Source: Bemisia tabaci
Taxonomy: Eukaryota; Arthropoda; Insecta; Hemiptera; Aleyrodidae
Length of the DNA: 64,000 bases
NCBI RefSeq assembly: GCF_918797505.1
Contig: NC_092801.1
Span: forward strand, 28,054,477 to 28,118,476
Reading direction: 5' to 3'
Positions within the stretch are counted from its first letter, which is position 1. Every line of letters starts with the position of its first letter. The position numbers and the translations under genes are program-made. Of the stretch, positions 27,601-34,866 are shown piece after piece. Under the pieces are notes generated by a model. That model did not search any database, was not told the DNA's origin, and saw only the letters and a list, made by a program, of their open reading frames with translations.

Positions 27601-29215
27601 TGATACATGTTTCTTAACCCGAATTTCACGTAGAACACGATTCACACTACGAAAATTACCGAAATCAACTTCTAACGAAGATATTAACGTTTTTATTTCA
27701 CACTGATTACGAGGAATTTGAACTGCCCGCTCACAAGAAACTCAAAGCTCTACGTGAGTCAAATCGCGCACTACAACGGTTTCAGCAAGCTTCTCAATCG
27801 AGCAATGTTCATTTTCCACCATGTGTTGGTCAAACTATTGGTAATTTGCTATAGCTGAGCCAAAGTGTCAAGATTGAAGTTGAAGATTTTTACATCGCAG
27901 AGACTGTCATGATAAACATTTAGCGCGCGATGTGAATCACGTAGAGTATTGAGTTTTCATGAGCGGGTGGTTTGAATTCACGCGTCAAGAATAATTAAAT
28001 ATCTTCGTTAGGAGTTGATTTTGGTAATTTTCGTTGTGCGTATCGTGTTTTACGTGAAATTTTGGTTGAGAAACATGTATCAGAATGCTGAAATTCGTAC
28101 CTTGTCTAGTGGTCCATTGCACTGGAAAAAAACACATTGGATCTAGAGTCCAGACTCTTGAAAACATTGACAAGAAAAAATACCCTTGATTCAATCGGAT
28201 TTTTGCTTAAATCTAAACAAAATCCGCTTAAATTAAGAGGCTTGGTTCTTGATTTAAGCTAGATTCTGATTGAATCAAGAGTACTTTTTCTTGTCGATGT
28301 TTTTAAGAGTCTGGACTCTAGATCCAATGTGTTTTTTTTCCAGTGTGGTACACAACGTTGCAATCAGAGACGAATATGCTTTCTTTCGCATGCATCCGTC
28401 AGCTTTTGAATTCATTCATCTCTTAAATAACTTGAACGTGGTGTTATCCCACTATTTTTTACGTGTAGCTTTCTCAGTGGTTGGCGGCCGCGTAACGGCC
28501 ACAGGCCTCTAAGTAATACATAATTTCATGAACCCACATTTTATTAGCAGCAAACTCACATAGCATAAGCAAGTTTTTCCGTAATATCACTTTGGAAAAG
28601 ACCTTCTATCTTCTCGACACCAAGTCATGTCTTTATTTACTGCCTCTTTCTCTCTTCGTGACTGCCGTTCAGGTTAAAATTTTCCCTAAAACAACCTCCG
28701 AACTGCATTCTGATCCTCATACTATTCTCTAGATAAGTTCTTTGTTTAAAGTTTAAATACAGTTTGCTCTGTATTTCAAAATCTCTCTCATGTAATATTA
28801 TTTTAAGCTACGAATAATGAACATAAACATCTTTTGATCCAGTGATGAAGCCTGAATGATCGATCATTGATATTTTCCCCGTTTAAAGCTTTGGTTAAAG
28901 ATCGATTATTAAGGTGTTTTTCGGGAAAACCCTGTTTTTCGATCCTTTTTCAAAGGTTTAAATGGCAAACCAATCAATATATCGCAAATCACGCCACGCC
29001 ACTGCTTTGATCATCATCGACATAATGCTTATCGATCTTTTTCAGGAAACAAGTACGCAATGAGATCAATGAAGCTCTTGGTTGCCAGCACGTTGTTGAG
29101 GTATAAATTCTCAACTGATGAAAAACCCACGGATGATCTTAGAGATATGGACCATCGTTTAGTATTCATGCTTTTTCCTGCTTCTGGATTTAATGTAAAA
29201 ATACAACACAGGTGA
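2796..29215 (+). CDS. Cytochrome P450, CYP4 clan (4C1-like), 11 coding exons
   Basis: Exons: 2796-2988, 4809-4915, 7160-7244, 10022-10207, 14873-14942, 16437-16557, 18289-18346, 19989-20089, 21653-21884, 25860-26039, 29046-29215. All introns are GT-AG, every junction keeps phase, and the total is 1503 nt (500 aa), a normal P450 length. Seen: membrane anchor (~9-28), LPGP hinge (~44-47), WxxxR at 132-136, I-helix AGSITT at 307-312, ExxR (ETLR) at 363-366, PEHF at 417-420, and heme loop FMSGPRVCPG at 436-445 with ligand Cys443. P450s are heme monooxygenases that take electrons from NADPH-P450 reductase on the ER membrane; CYP4-clan members in insects act on fatty acids, hydrocarbons or xenobiotics. 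Substrate unknown. Oddity: Ile310 replaces the usual Asp/Glu. CYP4 placement rests on the CTLDMIC motif, the 13-residue I-helix block and the heme loop; the exact subfamily is not claimed. Confidence 0.92.
3071..3327. mobile_element. MITE with TIR GGATTGCATTTTGCAAAA
   Basis: The left end GGATTGCATTTTGCAAAA and right end TTTTGCAAAATGCAATCC are inverted copies. The inverted similarity continues for ~65 bp (GGAACC, GCATTGCAATG, CTAAGAT, GTGCAACTTC). A sister copy is at 15841-16108 and diverged relatives lie in 37033-37300 and 45780-46040. It is in intron 1 of the P450. Confidence 0.75.
3515..4615 (-). mobile_element. Mariner-like element, degenerate, TA flanks
   Basis: Inverted ends of ~115 bp: CGAGGTCTGTTAGATTAG at 3515 and its inverse ending at 4615, each flanked by TA (3513-3514, 4616-4617), as in Tc1/mariner. 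On the minus strand near 3880-4070 a remnant reads LENGRFELVEQSNISEGSVH followed by TIL, which resembles the second helix-turn-helix of mariner transposases (SxGSVHxI). The catalytic domain is missing. A 148-bp palindrome (4118-4265) is inserted inside. Confidence 0.75.
4118..4265. repeat. 148-bp near-perfect palindrome nested in the mariner element
   Basis: Arms of ~72 bp starting CTGCGGGGC and meeting at AAGCAATTGCTT. The arms differ by one substitution and a 4-nt indel (GTATG versus GTACTTATG). A half copy of the same sequence occurs at 41657-41700, so it is a repeat family rather than a chance hairpin. Confidence 0.8.
4809..4915 (+). CDS. P450 exon 2
   Basis: Residues 65(part)-100. Reads ICSKLKRFVKKYPGVAVFWE and onward to SSREVCN, the substrate-recognition and beta-1 region before the B helix. 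Acceptor TTTTTCAG, donor AAT|GTAAGG. Two nucleotides complete Asn65; ends in phase 0. A paralogous exon is at 53695-53801. Confidence 0.9.
5381..6161. mobile_element. TIR element with a second TIR pair inside
   Basis: Outer ends AATTGAGGACACCGCACCAA and the inverse at 6131-6161 (~33 bp TIR). An inner pair TATAGGTCGTTATTACG (5601) and its inverse ending at 6125 marks a second element nested in it. The motif CCAACAGTCATTTTGGTGGC is repeated at 5618 and 5763. No coding sequence. Confidence 0.65.
6709..6951. mobile_element. hAT-like MITE with 8-bp TSD (GCGACGCA)
   Basis: Subterminal inverted pair TGGATCGAGTC near the left end and GACTCGATCCA near the right end. The direct repeat GCGACGCA is at 6701-6708 and 6952-6959. 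The left TIR starts ~10 bp inside the duplication, so the exact left terminus is uncertain. Confidence 0.55.
7160..7244 (+). CDS. P450 exon 3
   Basis: Residues 101-128 plus one base: AVLSSGNVEKFYHYRLFQFA then TKSMFSAN, the B-C loop, ahead of the C-helix. Acceptor CTTTTCAG, donor AATG|GTGAGT, phase 1. Confidence 0.9.
7440..9190 (+). repeat. Interspersed repeat R1, copy i (without MITE)
   Basis: Starts AACAAGTTGGTTTTTGCAAT and runs to AACTCCGTTCCC. It is similar along its length to 34550-36655 (+), to the inverted copy between 46430 and 51740, and partly to 56684-57645. It contains a tRNA-like segment on the minus strand (8370-8455) and A-rich runs. At ~7759 it shows the empty site where copies ii and iii carry a 253-bp MITE. 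Short reading frames in it are not conserved as proteins. Confidence 0.75.
8370..8455 (-). ncRNA. tRNA-like (SINE head) segment in R1 copy i
   Basis: On the minus strand an A-box-like TAGCCTAGTTGACTGAGGCG and a T-arm-like GGGAGTTCGATACCCGACG lie ~50 bp apart. The T stem has been weakened relative to copies ii and iii. Probably a fossil of a tRNA-derived SINE and not a working tRNA. Confidence 0.45.
9893..10010. mobile_element. Palindromic MITE just upstream of exon 4
   Basis: Inverted ends TGGACGTAT and ATACGTCCA, then CCAAACGGAACTA and its inverse and ATGCATTA. A related copy lies at 24394-24518. It ends 11 nt before the 3' splice-site G of exon 4 (10021), so part of the branch-point region of intron 3 is MITE-derived. 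Confidence 0.75.
10022..10207 (+). CDS. P450 exon 4 (C-helix WxxxR)
   Basis: Residues 129-190. GTEWRTLRNIVNPAF carries the WxxxR heme-propionate motif (Trp132, Arg136); it ends in CTLDMIC, typical of CYP4-clan enzymes. Acceptor TTGCTCTAG, donor GCG|GTAAGT, phase 1. Confidence 0.92.
10220..10382. mobile_element. hAT-type palindromic MITE with 8-bp TSD (GTACACAC)
   Basis: Starts CAGTGGCGTGG and ends CCACCGCACTG, with ~50-bp inverted arms meeting at a GTTCGCTGCGAAC centre. Perfect 8-bp duplications GTACACAC are at 10212-10219 and 10383-10390. It inserted 12 nt into intron 4 without damaging the donor. A partial relative is at 28880-29010. Confidence 0.88.
10560..13236 (+). mobile_element. RTE-like LINE, copy 1 (5' truncated)
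   Basis: Homology to the fuller LINE at 46566-49794 begins around 10560-10580, inside the endonuclease domain, so the 5' end is truncated. The 3' end is an (AT)n tail at 13209-13236, right after the stop codon. It lies in intron 4 of the P450, sense orientation. Confidence 0.85.
10574..13207 (+). pseudogene. LINE endonuclease-reverse transcriptase remnant (copy 1)
   Basis: In order: C-terminal two thirds of an APE-type endonuclease (VILMGDLNSRTG, SIIDYVIV, CGSDHHFLRADI), then the reverse transcriptase (FRAGRST, FVDLQKAYDS, FADD at ~12448) and a basic C-terminus (WVPPGRRRRGRP). Breaks: an in-frame TAG at 11324-11326, a +1 frameshift near 11755-11765 (CCGGGGTCC), and another near 12318 in RT motif B. 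The copy cannot make a full protein. The family copies itself by target-primed reverse transcription in the nucleus. Confidence 0.88.
13292..14079 (-). mobile_element. Mariner foldback element with transposase tail
   Basis: ~270-bp inverted arms, outer ends CGAGAGTCATCCAAAAAGTA and TACTTTTTGGATGACCCTCG, flanked by TA (13290-13291, 14080-14081). The centre (13567-13779, minus) reads LPRWKRFSTDSEVQIAVNDW then FQSQGESFYTR, the C-terminal end of a mariner transposase (block after the last catalytic Asp). Only the tail remains, so it is non-autonomous. The long arms include a GC-rich block CACCTCTGGGGTCAGGATG. Confidence 0.85.
14083..14872 (+). other. Rest of P450 intron 4
   Basis: AT-rich with a run of C at ~14540-14561. 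I see no exon or clear repeat end here before the exon 5 acceptor TTTATTTCAG. Confidence 0.5.
14873..14942 (+). CDS. P450 exon 5
   Basis: Residues 191-213 plus two bases: DNMLGARLCNQENRSALMCN then SLT, following CTLDMIC of exon 4; CYP4 enzymes usually read CETAMG here. Acceptor TTTATTTCAG, donor GA|GTGAGT, phase 2. The low-similarity stretch was placed by phase and splice sites. Confidence 0.82.
15150..15661. mobile_element. Telomere-repeat-bearing TIR element T1, 9-bp TSD
   Basis: Perfect 9-bp duplications GTTTTGATG at 15141-15149 and 15662-15670. Ends GTATTGTAGCATCGCGTCC and GGACGCGATGCTACATAATC are inverted. Inside, GACTCCATGCTC occurs at 15178, 15230 and 15529, its inverse at 15568 and 15621, with variants near 15279 and 15328. 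A (GGTTA)n tract is at 15415-15450. No reading frame of a transposase. The 9-bp duplication points to a Mutator-like element; same design as 29370-29961. Intron 5 of the P450. Confidence 0.82.
15841..16108. mobile_element. MITE, same family as 3071-3327
   Basis: Ends AATTGGATTGCATTTTGCAA and its near inverse CAATCCAATT; internal GCATTGCAATG and GTTGCACAATCTTAG pair in inverted orientation. Length close to the intron 1 copy. Confidence 0.75.
16437..16557 (+). CDS. P450 exon 6
   Basis: Residues 214-254: EWAEMTFERTFSFWPDFYYA then LSGQGNATN, the F-G region with the FSFWPDFxY and GQGN features of CYP4 enzymes. Acceptor TTCTTCACAG, donor GAG|GTGAGA, phase 2 in and 0 out. Joins exon 5 directly. Confidence 0.88.
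16822..17636 (-). pseudogene. RTE-like LINE fragment, copy 2 (3' end, rearranged)
   Basis: Minus strand: end of the reverse transcriptase (YKYLGVWLTQDGKFNRAI, AIAMLNGVLWDQRTSK, YGSEVWQLKK) and C-terminus (WVPPGRRRRGRPVKGW). The order is continuous with frame breaks at ~17095-17180 and ~17440. At 17570-17636 the RT active-site segment (ADDQVVVAQD) appears on the + strand and twice in tandem, so the 5' end is inverted and duplicated. A short TAC/ATA tail faces 16810. Antisense in P450 intron 6. Confidence 0.82.
17891..18143. mobile_element. 253-bp MITE CGACGGTG, 4-bp TSD
   Basis: Ends CGACGGTGAAAATACCAAAC and GGTAGTTTCACCGTCG are inverted (~38 bp, including CCACGTATCTCG). Flanked by ATAT on both sides. 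Exactly the same length as the copies at 34867-35119 and 51168-51420; a diverged end is at 40769. Confidence 0.85.
18289..18346 (+). CDS. P450 exon 7
   Basis: Residues 255-273 plus one base: MVEQRIRKRKALLKESQHS, the charged G-H linker. Acceptor GTATTTCAG, donor CCG|GTACGT, phase 1 out. Confidence 0.85.
19162..19706. mobile_element. Foldback MITE CAATGGACCACTAG, copy 1
   Basis: Ends CAATGGACCACTAGGCAAGG and the inverse CCTTGTCTATTGCTCCATTG, followed by long inverted similarity through GTACGAATTT and the GATACATGTTTCTTAACC region. Other copies: 27564-28119, 54236-54933, and a degraded half at 26690-26946. No clear target duplication. Intron 7. Confidence 0.78.
19989..20089 (+). CDS. P450 exon 8 (start of I-helix)
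   Basis: Residues 274-307: ENSRIYIDFLLDNLDAG, then VLTKDQIISEMLEIFVA. It holds the first half of the CYP4 I-helix block (EMLEIFVA). Acceptor TTATTTCAG, donor GCA|GTGAGT, phase 0 out. Confidence 0.9.
20395..20436. repeat. 42-bp palindrome
   Basis: CTACCATTAAGTCTTTGCAC meets its inverse around ACGCGT with a single A/G mismatch. It borders the tandem repeats at 20460-20655 and contains no gene. Confidence 0.75.
20460..20655. repeat. Tandem repeat, ~65-bp units, GC-rich
   Basis: About three degenerate units built on ATTAGCGCC, CAAGACTG, AATACTTCACGCAT and GCGCCAAACAC. The same unit recurs at 27085-27300 in intron 10 of the same gene, so it is a dispersed minisatellite. Confidence 0.65.
21653..21884 (+). 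CDS. P450 exon 9 (I-helix core, K-helix ExxR)
   Basis: Residues 308-384. GSITTAITNAW completes the I-helix: A-G-S-I-T-T where the family rule is A/G-G-x-D/E-T-T/S, so the acid is Ile310 while Thr311 is kept. Then LYPDIQERAYQEI (J helix) and KETLR with Glu363 and Arg366 of ExxR. The acceptor (TTTTTTAAAAAG) has an A-rich tail and is weak; donor GACG|GTAAAC. Confidence 0.9.
23238..24018. mobile_element. ~780-bp TIR element
   Basis: ~60-bp inverted ends containing AAATCACCGGTAGTAAATCC on the left and its near inverse on the right, then ATAATATAACGGGAT and GAGTCAATTTCTTTTCAATA. No transposase. Target duplication not resolved. Confidence 0.65.
24394..24518. mobile_element. Palindromic MITE, same family as 9893-10010
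   Basis: TGGACGTATTTCTACCAAAC on the left and the inverse of AACGGAACTATGTGCATTA on the right, ending in TACATCCA. In inverted orientation relative to the copy beside exon 4. Confidence 0.75.
25201..25747. mobile_element. Mariner-type MITE, TA target
   Basis: Ends CAAGGTGTCCCAAAAGTCCC and GGGACTTTTGGGACACCCTG, flanked by TA (25199-25200, 25748-25749). Inverted arms of ~145 bp, each with a C or G homopolymer of >12 bases. The terminus resembles that of the mariner remnant at 57647 (GGGTGTCCCAAAAGTACCGG). A partial relative ends at 32074. Confidence 0.82.
25860..26039 (+). CDS. P450 exon 10 (PEHF and heme loop)
   Basis: Residues 385-444. EKMTIPAGMNLLICLHELHH, then DPKYW, the PERF-equivalent FYPEHF (415-420) and FIPFMSGPRVCP with the thiolate ligand Cys443. 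Acceptor GGTTTACAG, donor CCAG|GTATTT, phase 1 out. Confidence 0.93.
26160..26385. other. GC-rich segment in intron 10
   Basis: A ~60% GC island in AT-rich DNA, with reading frames open on both strands only because of base composition. No domain recognised; it may be part of a repeat not otherwise seen here. Confidence 0.3.
26690..26946. mobile_element. Degraded half of the CAATGGACCACTAG foldback MITE
   Basis: Right-hand end resembles CATGTATCAGA, TTGTTTAATGGTCCATT of the other copies but has many substitutions; the left end is missing. Older than the other copies. Confidence 0.5.
27085..27300. repeat. Tandem repeat, second locus of the ~65-bp GC-rich unit
   Basis: Repeated CATATTAGCGCCTCCAAGAC and CGCATTGCGCCAAAC blocks, matching 20460-20655. 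About three units. Confidence 0.65.
27564..28119. mobile_element. Foldback MITE CAATGGACCACTAG, copy 2
   Basis: Ends CAATGGACCACTAGACAAGG and CCTTGTCTAGTGGTCCATTG are perfect inverses. It is directly followed, with no spacer, by another MITE at 28120. Confidence 0.82.
28120..28345. mobile_element. 226-bp CACTG-type MITE
   Basis: Inverted arms of ~70 bp: CACTGGAAAAAAACACATTG then ATCTAGAGTCCAGACTCTTG, with the inverse at the right end finishing CCAGTG. The loop contains a second inverted pair around TTGATTCAATC. Non-coding. Confidence 0.82.
28880..29010. mobile_element. Partial relative of the hAT MITE at 10220
   Basis: Shares GATCGATTATTAAGGTGTT and the right arm (TTTAAATGGCA, CAATATATCGCAA, CGCCACGCC) but the left arm is damaged. 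It lies ~35 nt before the exon 11 acceptor. Confidence 0.6.
29046..29215 (+). CDS. P450 exon 11 (last coding exon)
   Basis: Residues 445-500 and TGA. GNKYAMRSMKLLVASTLLRY is the L-helix after the heme Cys, then the C-terminal beta hairpin and ...FNVKIQHR. Acceptor TTTTTCAG, phase 1 in. No clear AATAAA poly(A) signal was seen in the next ~150 nt; a transposon starts at 29370. Confidence 0.9.
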
Positions 29216-29369
29216 TATATTCCTCATACAATCAATGCTGAGATTAGAATAGCTCCATAGAACCTTAGATTATGTGGACGTATTTTTGCTGAATTGAACC
29301 TGAGACAGATGGGAAAGAAGGGGTCTGCTTGTTAGTGGAGGGCAGTAAAAATGAGTGGGAATTATATAG

Positions 29370-29961
29370 ATTACGTAGCATGGTGTCAATGATCATGGTG
29401 TCAACAAACAGTTTTTCTAAGTTTTTTTGACACCATGATCATCCAAAAAGAAAAAAATTTGACTCTTAGGGAAAATGATCACGGTGTCAACGATCACGAC
29501 GTCAACGAAACTTAAAACTTGCCTCAATAACATCTTTCAAATTTCAAGTCATGTTTTTCTTGTGTTATTTACTTTAACCTAACCTAACCTAACCTTACCC
29601 AACTTTACCTAACCTTACCCAACTTCACCTTACAAGACCTAGCCCACTTTCACAGAGCTTAACTCTCCCCGACTTTACCCTACATAACTTTAACCTTACC
29701 TACTTAATCTAACCGTACACGTCCTGACCGAAACTAACCTAATCCAACTAAACGTGACCCAGACCTCTTCTGTACACTTAATTTTCTAATTTTACCCATA
29801 AGGAAGATATTTTTCTGTTTGCTGACCCCGTGATCATTGACACCATGCTCAGGGCTCACTTTTGCGTTTTACTGCCTGAGCAAGACGTCAACAATCGTTG
29901 ACTCTATGATCAGATTTTTGGTTTATTGACACCATGATCGTTGCCACCATGCAACGTTACC
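29370..29961. mobile_element. Telomere-repeat-bearing TIR element T2, 9-bp TSD
   Basis: Perfect 9-bp duplications ATTATATAG at 29361-29369 and 29962-29970. Inverted ends ATTACGTAGCATGGTGTCAA and the inverse of CCATGCAACGTTACC. GACACCATGATC-type 12-mers are at 29429, 29839 and 29928, inverted at 29391 and (one change) 29478. A (CCTAA)n tract starts at 29573 and decays to ~29760. No transposase. Same architecture, terminal GTAGCATsG and 12-mer as T1 (15150-15661). It starts ~155 bp after the P450 stop codon. Confidence 0.82.
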
Positions 29962-29970
29962 ATTATATAG

Positions 29971-31600
29971 CGCCAGTGACGTCAGCGGGGACGATGCGAC
30001 GAGGAGGCTGACGGTCAAGGATCTTTAACTCATGAGCCCTGACTACAATACACTTTTGCCATGCCTACGACTCATGAGTACCTCGCACAGTTGGCGCTTC
30101 GTTCCGTTCGGCAGAATGATATTAAATCCTGCTTTTTCATTTCCCCAAAGAGAATCACGCCCATTTTTACATTGTTTCTTATTCAGCTTTTCATGGCACA
30201 ACCAACCTTTCCCACTCGTCTGTAGACTCGTCTAGCAGAGATACAGCCATTTATAAATCCGTAGCTATACACCTTAGAGACACAAATCAGGAAAATCAAC
30301 GCACGTCTCCAGGATGGATCGATTTATGTGAATAGGGTACAAATCACACCAGGGTTAAAACCTGAAGCGAGACTAAAGCCTCATTCGAGCACAATTTTCC
30401 CTTAAAAAGATGCGCTGTTTGGTGCAAGTTTAATTATAACCATAATAATAATAATTTTAATTATGACAAATAATTTTGCTCGGATGAGCTTTCCCTCTGT
30501 ATTGAGATTCCCAGTTTTCTGGATTTTAACGCACGTTTACTGAAAATTCCAAGTTACTGGCGATCGGCTGTCCGCCTCATGCGTCTACCGCAATGAGTTT
30601 GTTTAAAAAAAATGATTGGTTGTATTTTTTTAAGAAATGTTTTATAATTGTTCTCAGCTTTCCACTAAATGTAAGTACCGTGGCTAGTAGTTTTTTGTTA
30701 TGTTTTTCATCAATTTTCAAATTATATTTTTTTATTTTGAATGATTGCTAACCTCGTTTTATTTGCTTGTGGGAAAAATGAAGTACCCTCCAAATCTTGG
30801 CTCCTCAGATCTGCTGATAGTGCAAAGAATCCTACTTGAAACTGAACGAAGTTCAACAAAAACGCTCGAATTCGCATTTTGGGAAAAAATAAATTAAGTA
30901 GTTTTGAATTCAACACGTAGTAAATTTCTCCTGTCAAAAATTCAAAGTCGAGCTTGAATATTTTGAGCATGGAAACTGTCGTCCAATTTTGTCTGTAACA
31001 TTCATTCTTATGGAGGAATGACATTTCAAAACACTTTTTCTTGGCCCAAACTTGAGGCGTCTTTGTTAAACTTATCGATAATCCAACCAACTCATCAATG
31101 AGCGAACATTTTCGTGCAGTTAGCACAACATTCTTGATTTCTCACAAAGGATTTTCTCTCCTAGGAGACGACAAATGAATCACTCTTTATAGTTTCCAAC
31201 ACAATTATCACTAAAGAAATGCTTAAATCGATCCTGAGGGGAGAGATGAAATCCCCTAGTTCGGATGGATTGATGAAACTGACTGAAAAAAAACTTACTT
31301 TATATAAAATCCGCACGGACCGATTTAACAAAAAAAGAAAAAAAACAAGCAAATAAAAACAAATTTAGTCAACAAGATACGACGCTTCAAGCCAAAATAA
31401 TGGCCCAAAATATTTTTTTGTCAGTGTAGCCTAGTGCACAAAATATCACCAAAATTATCTCCAAATCCAAATGTCAACCAAACTAAGAATTTTTAAACCG
31501 CAGGTCAATATCTCAATTTTTGACCGAATTATGATAGGTCAAAGGTCAAATTTGTCCTATTTTCAAAAAATCATACTCCGGTTCAAATCATCGCAGAGAA
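29971..31600. other. Intergenic, nothing recognised
   Basis: AT-rich DNA without a convincing coding region, TIR pair or tandem array. Short open frames here lack known motifs. Confidence 0.5.
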
Positions 31601-31624
31601 AAAACAACACGGGAAAATTTAGTA

Positions 31625-32074
31625 AGTTGTGAGCACTTCTCGGTCAAAATCACAGAAATCACCTCAAACTAATTTTAAGGGGGGGGGGGAGTTCAAACTC
31701 TCAAATACGCCAGTTCAAAGGTACTACGATTTTCCCGCGAATGAGCCAATTTTCTCTAACTTTGCCTCAACATATCTCGGTAAGTTCAAAATTGGTTCAA
31801 TATTGCGTTTTCAAGTCGCTAAATTTCGGGCAGAAATTAAAAAAAAAGATGAGTAAGGTGTTTAAATTTGACCGTCTAAGTTTCGTTTTTGACTGTTTGA
31901 AAAAAAAAGTTGGAGCTCCCTCTCCCCCCCCCCCTGAGGTAGGGGCAAAACTGTTGACCCCCTAGAAGATGGTCTCCCTTGAGATAGAAACGTCCCCAAA
32001 GTTTCGTTTTTCTATCTCTAACCGTTCAAAATTTACCAGGGGGGGGGGGGGGGCACGGACTTTTGGGGCACCCT
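31625..32074. mobile_element. Degenerate mariner-MITE-like segment
   Basis: Two G homopolymers and one C homopolymer (~31680, 31925, 32040) and a right terminus CGGACTTTTGGGGCACCCTG followed by TA, like the element at 25201-25747. The matching left end is not evident. Confidence 0.45.
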
Positions 32075-33048
32075 GTAGAACACACTTGTAATGCACAATT
32101 CACAGTACTGCAGACAAATTACTTATTTAGTACGTGGGTGAATTCAAATAAGGGTCAAATTCCAGGTTCAATTTCCTCCCAAAATTTTTTTGTGAATTTT
32201 TGGGCAAACCAAACTTTATTTTGACTCTCATTAGGTGTAGACTTAGGAAATATAGCTCGTCGAGCTTAATAGTTATGCTTAAACCCGAATTTCCACCGTC
32301 ACGTGTATCACTTCCCAAAATTTGCTCTAATTTTGCCTGATTTCCCAAATTTTCATCTCAGAGGTGACATATAATACTTTTAATTGAAAATTGAACGCAA
32401 TTGTCATACAAGCATCGTCGAGCACTAAATTAAAGCATAATTGAAAACATGTAACCCTTTCATATCTTACAGAACCAAAAAAATTCATCCGTCATGAAAG
32501 ATATCTGGAGCTTATTCTGCTTATCTTTTAGACAGTTCCGTCTGTTTATCAAAATGCCTACTGTTTTCCTTTAACACGAGAAGAAGCTTTTATTTCTTGG
32601 AATATTGCAATACAAAATTGATCAAAAACATCGAATTTTAAAACTTCAAGTGGGCGTGTACCCGCTAAAGTGGAGGTAAAGCCAGGAAAAGTTTGAGGAA
32701 TTGCATTAACATATCAATTACACTGGTCAAGGTTTTTTTTTTCTCTGATTTTTCGGAGATTTGCCAACGGTTTCGGAGTAGATTTTTGGCGCTGATTCCG
32801 AAGATCACCTCCATTTACCTGTATCAGTGCGACTTATCCCGGGAAAGTTCGGAATTTTTCCGGAGAAATCGGAATTTTCAATAAAAATCTAGCTTTTCCA
32901 GCGGAGTCAATCTTCCGGGAGAATCTGTGCACGATGGAAAAAACCTAGGAATTTTTCGATTTCGTAGCCTAAAATACATAAGAAACCATGTATTGCACCC
33001 CTATTAAAATTTCCTTTCTTTATCTAATGCAAAGGTTCTCCGGTCCAG

Positions 33049-33330
33049 TTTCATTAAAATCAATTAATTAGTTACCGAGATACTGTTTTAAGCCACGGCC
33101 ACCACCTCAGATTTTCGAATCTTGGAAATTCGACTAAAAATTCGAGTTTCCCATTCAAAAATACCGCCGGGTACCAAGTTTCACGTAAATCGATTGATTA
33201 GGCGCTGAGATAGCATTTTAGGTCATGTCCGCCATCTTGGATTTTCGAATTTTCAAAATTCGACTAAAAATTCGAGTTCCCCATTGAAAAATACCCCTGG
33301 GTACCAAGTTTCACTTAAATCGATAGGAAA
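33049..33330. repeat. Direct tandem repeat, ~129-bp unit
   Basis: GTTTCA[C]TAAATCGATTGATTAG, CGAGATA, TTTTCGAAT, AATTCGACTAAAAATTCGAG and GGGTACCAA recur at ~129-bp spacing for about 2.2 units. Inner parts are themselves short inverted TTCGAA-type sequences. Confidence 0.7.
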
Positions 33331-33399
33331 GAGCGCCTACAGGGCTTAAATAAGCAAGTCTCAGTTGTAACAGATTTCCACTCTGTCCTACTAAACTGG

Positions 33400-33475
33400 G
33401 ACATGGGACAGGATGGGAACATACGGGACAGGATGGAACGGGACAAGATGGAACGGGACAGGATGGAATAAGCTG
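33400..33475. repeat. Minisatellite (GGGACAGGATGGAAC)n
   Basis: About five imperfect units of 15-16 bp, varying in the AC/TGGG positions. It is purine-rich on this strand. Confidence 0.75.
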
Positions 33476-34866
33476 TTTTTTAAGCTTATCTCTAACAGTA
33501 AAGACAATTTTGGTGTTTTTTTTTCACGGAATATTTAGTAGCACATCCTAGAGGATCGGAATAAGAGAAAATTTTCCCTAACGCACACTTCGAAAGTATT
33601 TTACGAGCTGATATTAGTGTGTGTGTGTATGCTTGACGGCCTGTTAGTTATCGTGTATAGCATTCTGTTTGGCATCGTTAATGGCGTTAATCTTGCACAA
33701 AAATTTGCGAATTTCAGAATTTTTGCCATCTACGACGTGTGAACTATTCAATCAAAACAAAAAAAGTCGTTTTTGGAAAAACCTCAACGTTACGGCAATC
33801 ATTTAGAGCTTATTACATCGTTGCCATGTCTCTCCTGACTGTTGCTGACTGTTGCTCGGGACAATGATTCTAGCGCGTGAAAAAGTTATTGATGGAGCAA
33901 AAAATAAATTGACATATTTTTTTTCTCAAATTCAAAAGCATTACCTATCATCTCCGATAAAGTTTTCTTAAATAATCACTCTAGTTATGCTGCAACATCG
34001 ATTTAAAGTCAAGAACCAGGCACGGGGAACACGCAAATTTGGGACAAATGTAGGCAATTTGCACATTCAAAGTTCTCCTAAATTTTTATTTCAGTCCAAA
34101 TAAAGTGGGAAATAGCATGTAATAGTCAACAATGGTGTGGAAAATGAGAAAAAAAATTTGATCTGCCCATGTTTCTCAGATTATGACGATTAAAACAGCT
34201 GGGGACACCAGATTAGACGCTTATTTGAACTCACCCACGTCAGTGACTGCAGTAAGCCTGCCTCAAGGTTGTCTCATAAAAGACTCAGACATTCAAGCAA
34301 AATACTGAAAAGAAGGGGGGGGGGGCGGTGAACTGAAAATATTTGAAACAAGTTGTGAGCAGAGGAAAGGAAGTCAGTGATAAATTGAGTAAGAGCTCAT
34401 ATTAATCTCATGTGAGTACGTGGATTACATATGTGTGTTTCAGAGAGTGAAAGTTCAATTGAAATAGATTTACTAGTTCAACGAGGGTAAGTATGTATCT
34501 ATACTTTTTTCCTCTTCTATAATTTTATTCATATTACAACTTGAAAACAAGTTGGTTTTTGCAATCGCTAGCGATAGCAATATTCGTCATGGGAACTTTT
34601 GCTTCTGGGATATGAAAATTTTAAGGTACAGTTCGTTTGTAGTATCTTCAGAATTGAAGGGGCTATGTAATTTTGTGTCGACATCTCTTTTTTAACATTT
34701 TTAATTTTTTTTCTTTGCATACAAGAAAGCTGTTATTTACCAATTATTTATTTTCGTTGGATTATGTATGGTTTTTGGAAGTTAACGCATTTAACTTTCA
34801 GTTTCGTTTTTTCGGCGTAAAGTATGATATTTTTACTCTACGCATATGCCCGAATACGCATCATAA

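Noticed and set aside
29046..29370. A polyadenylation signal for the P450
   Set aside because: No AATAAA or ATTAAA seen close after the stop; not annotated.
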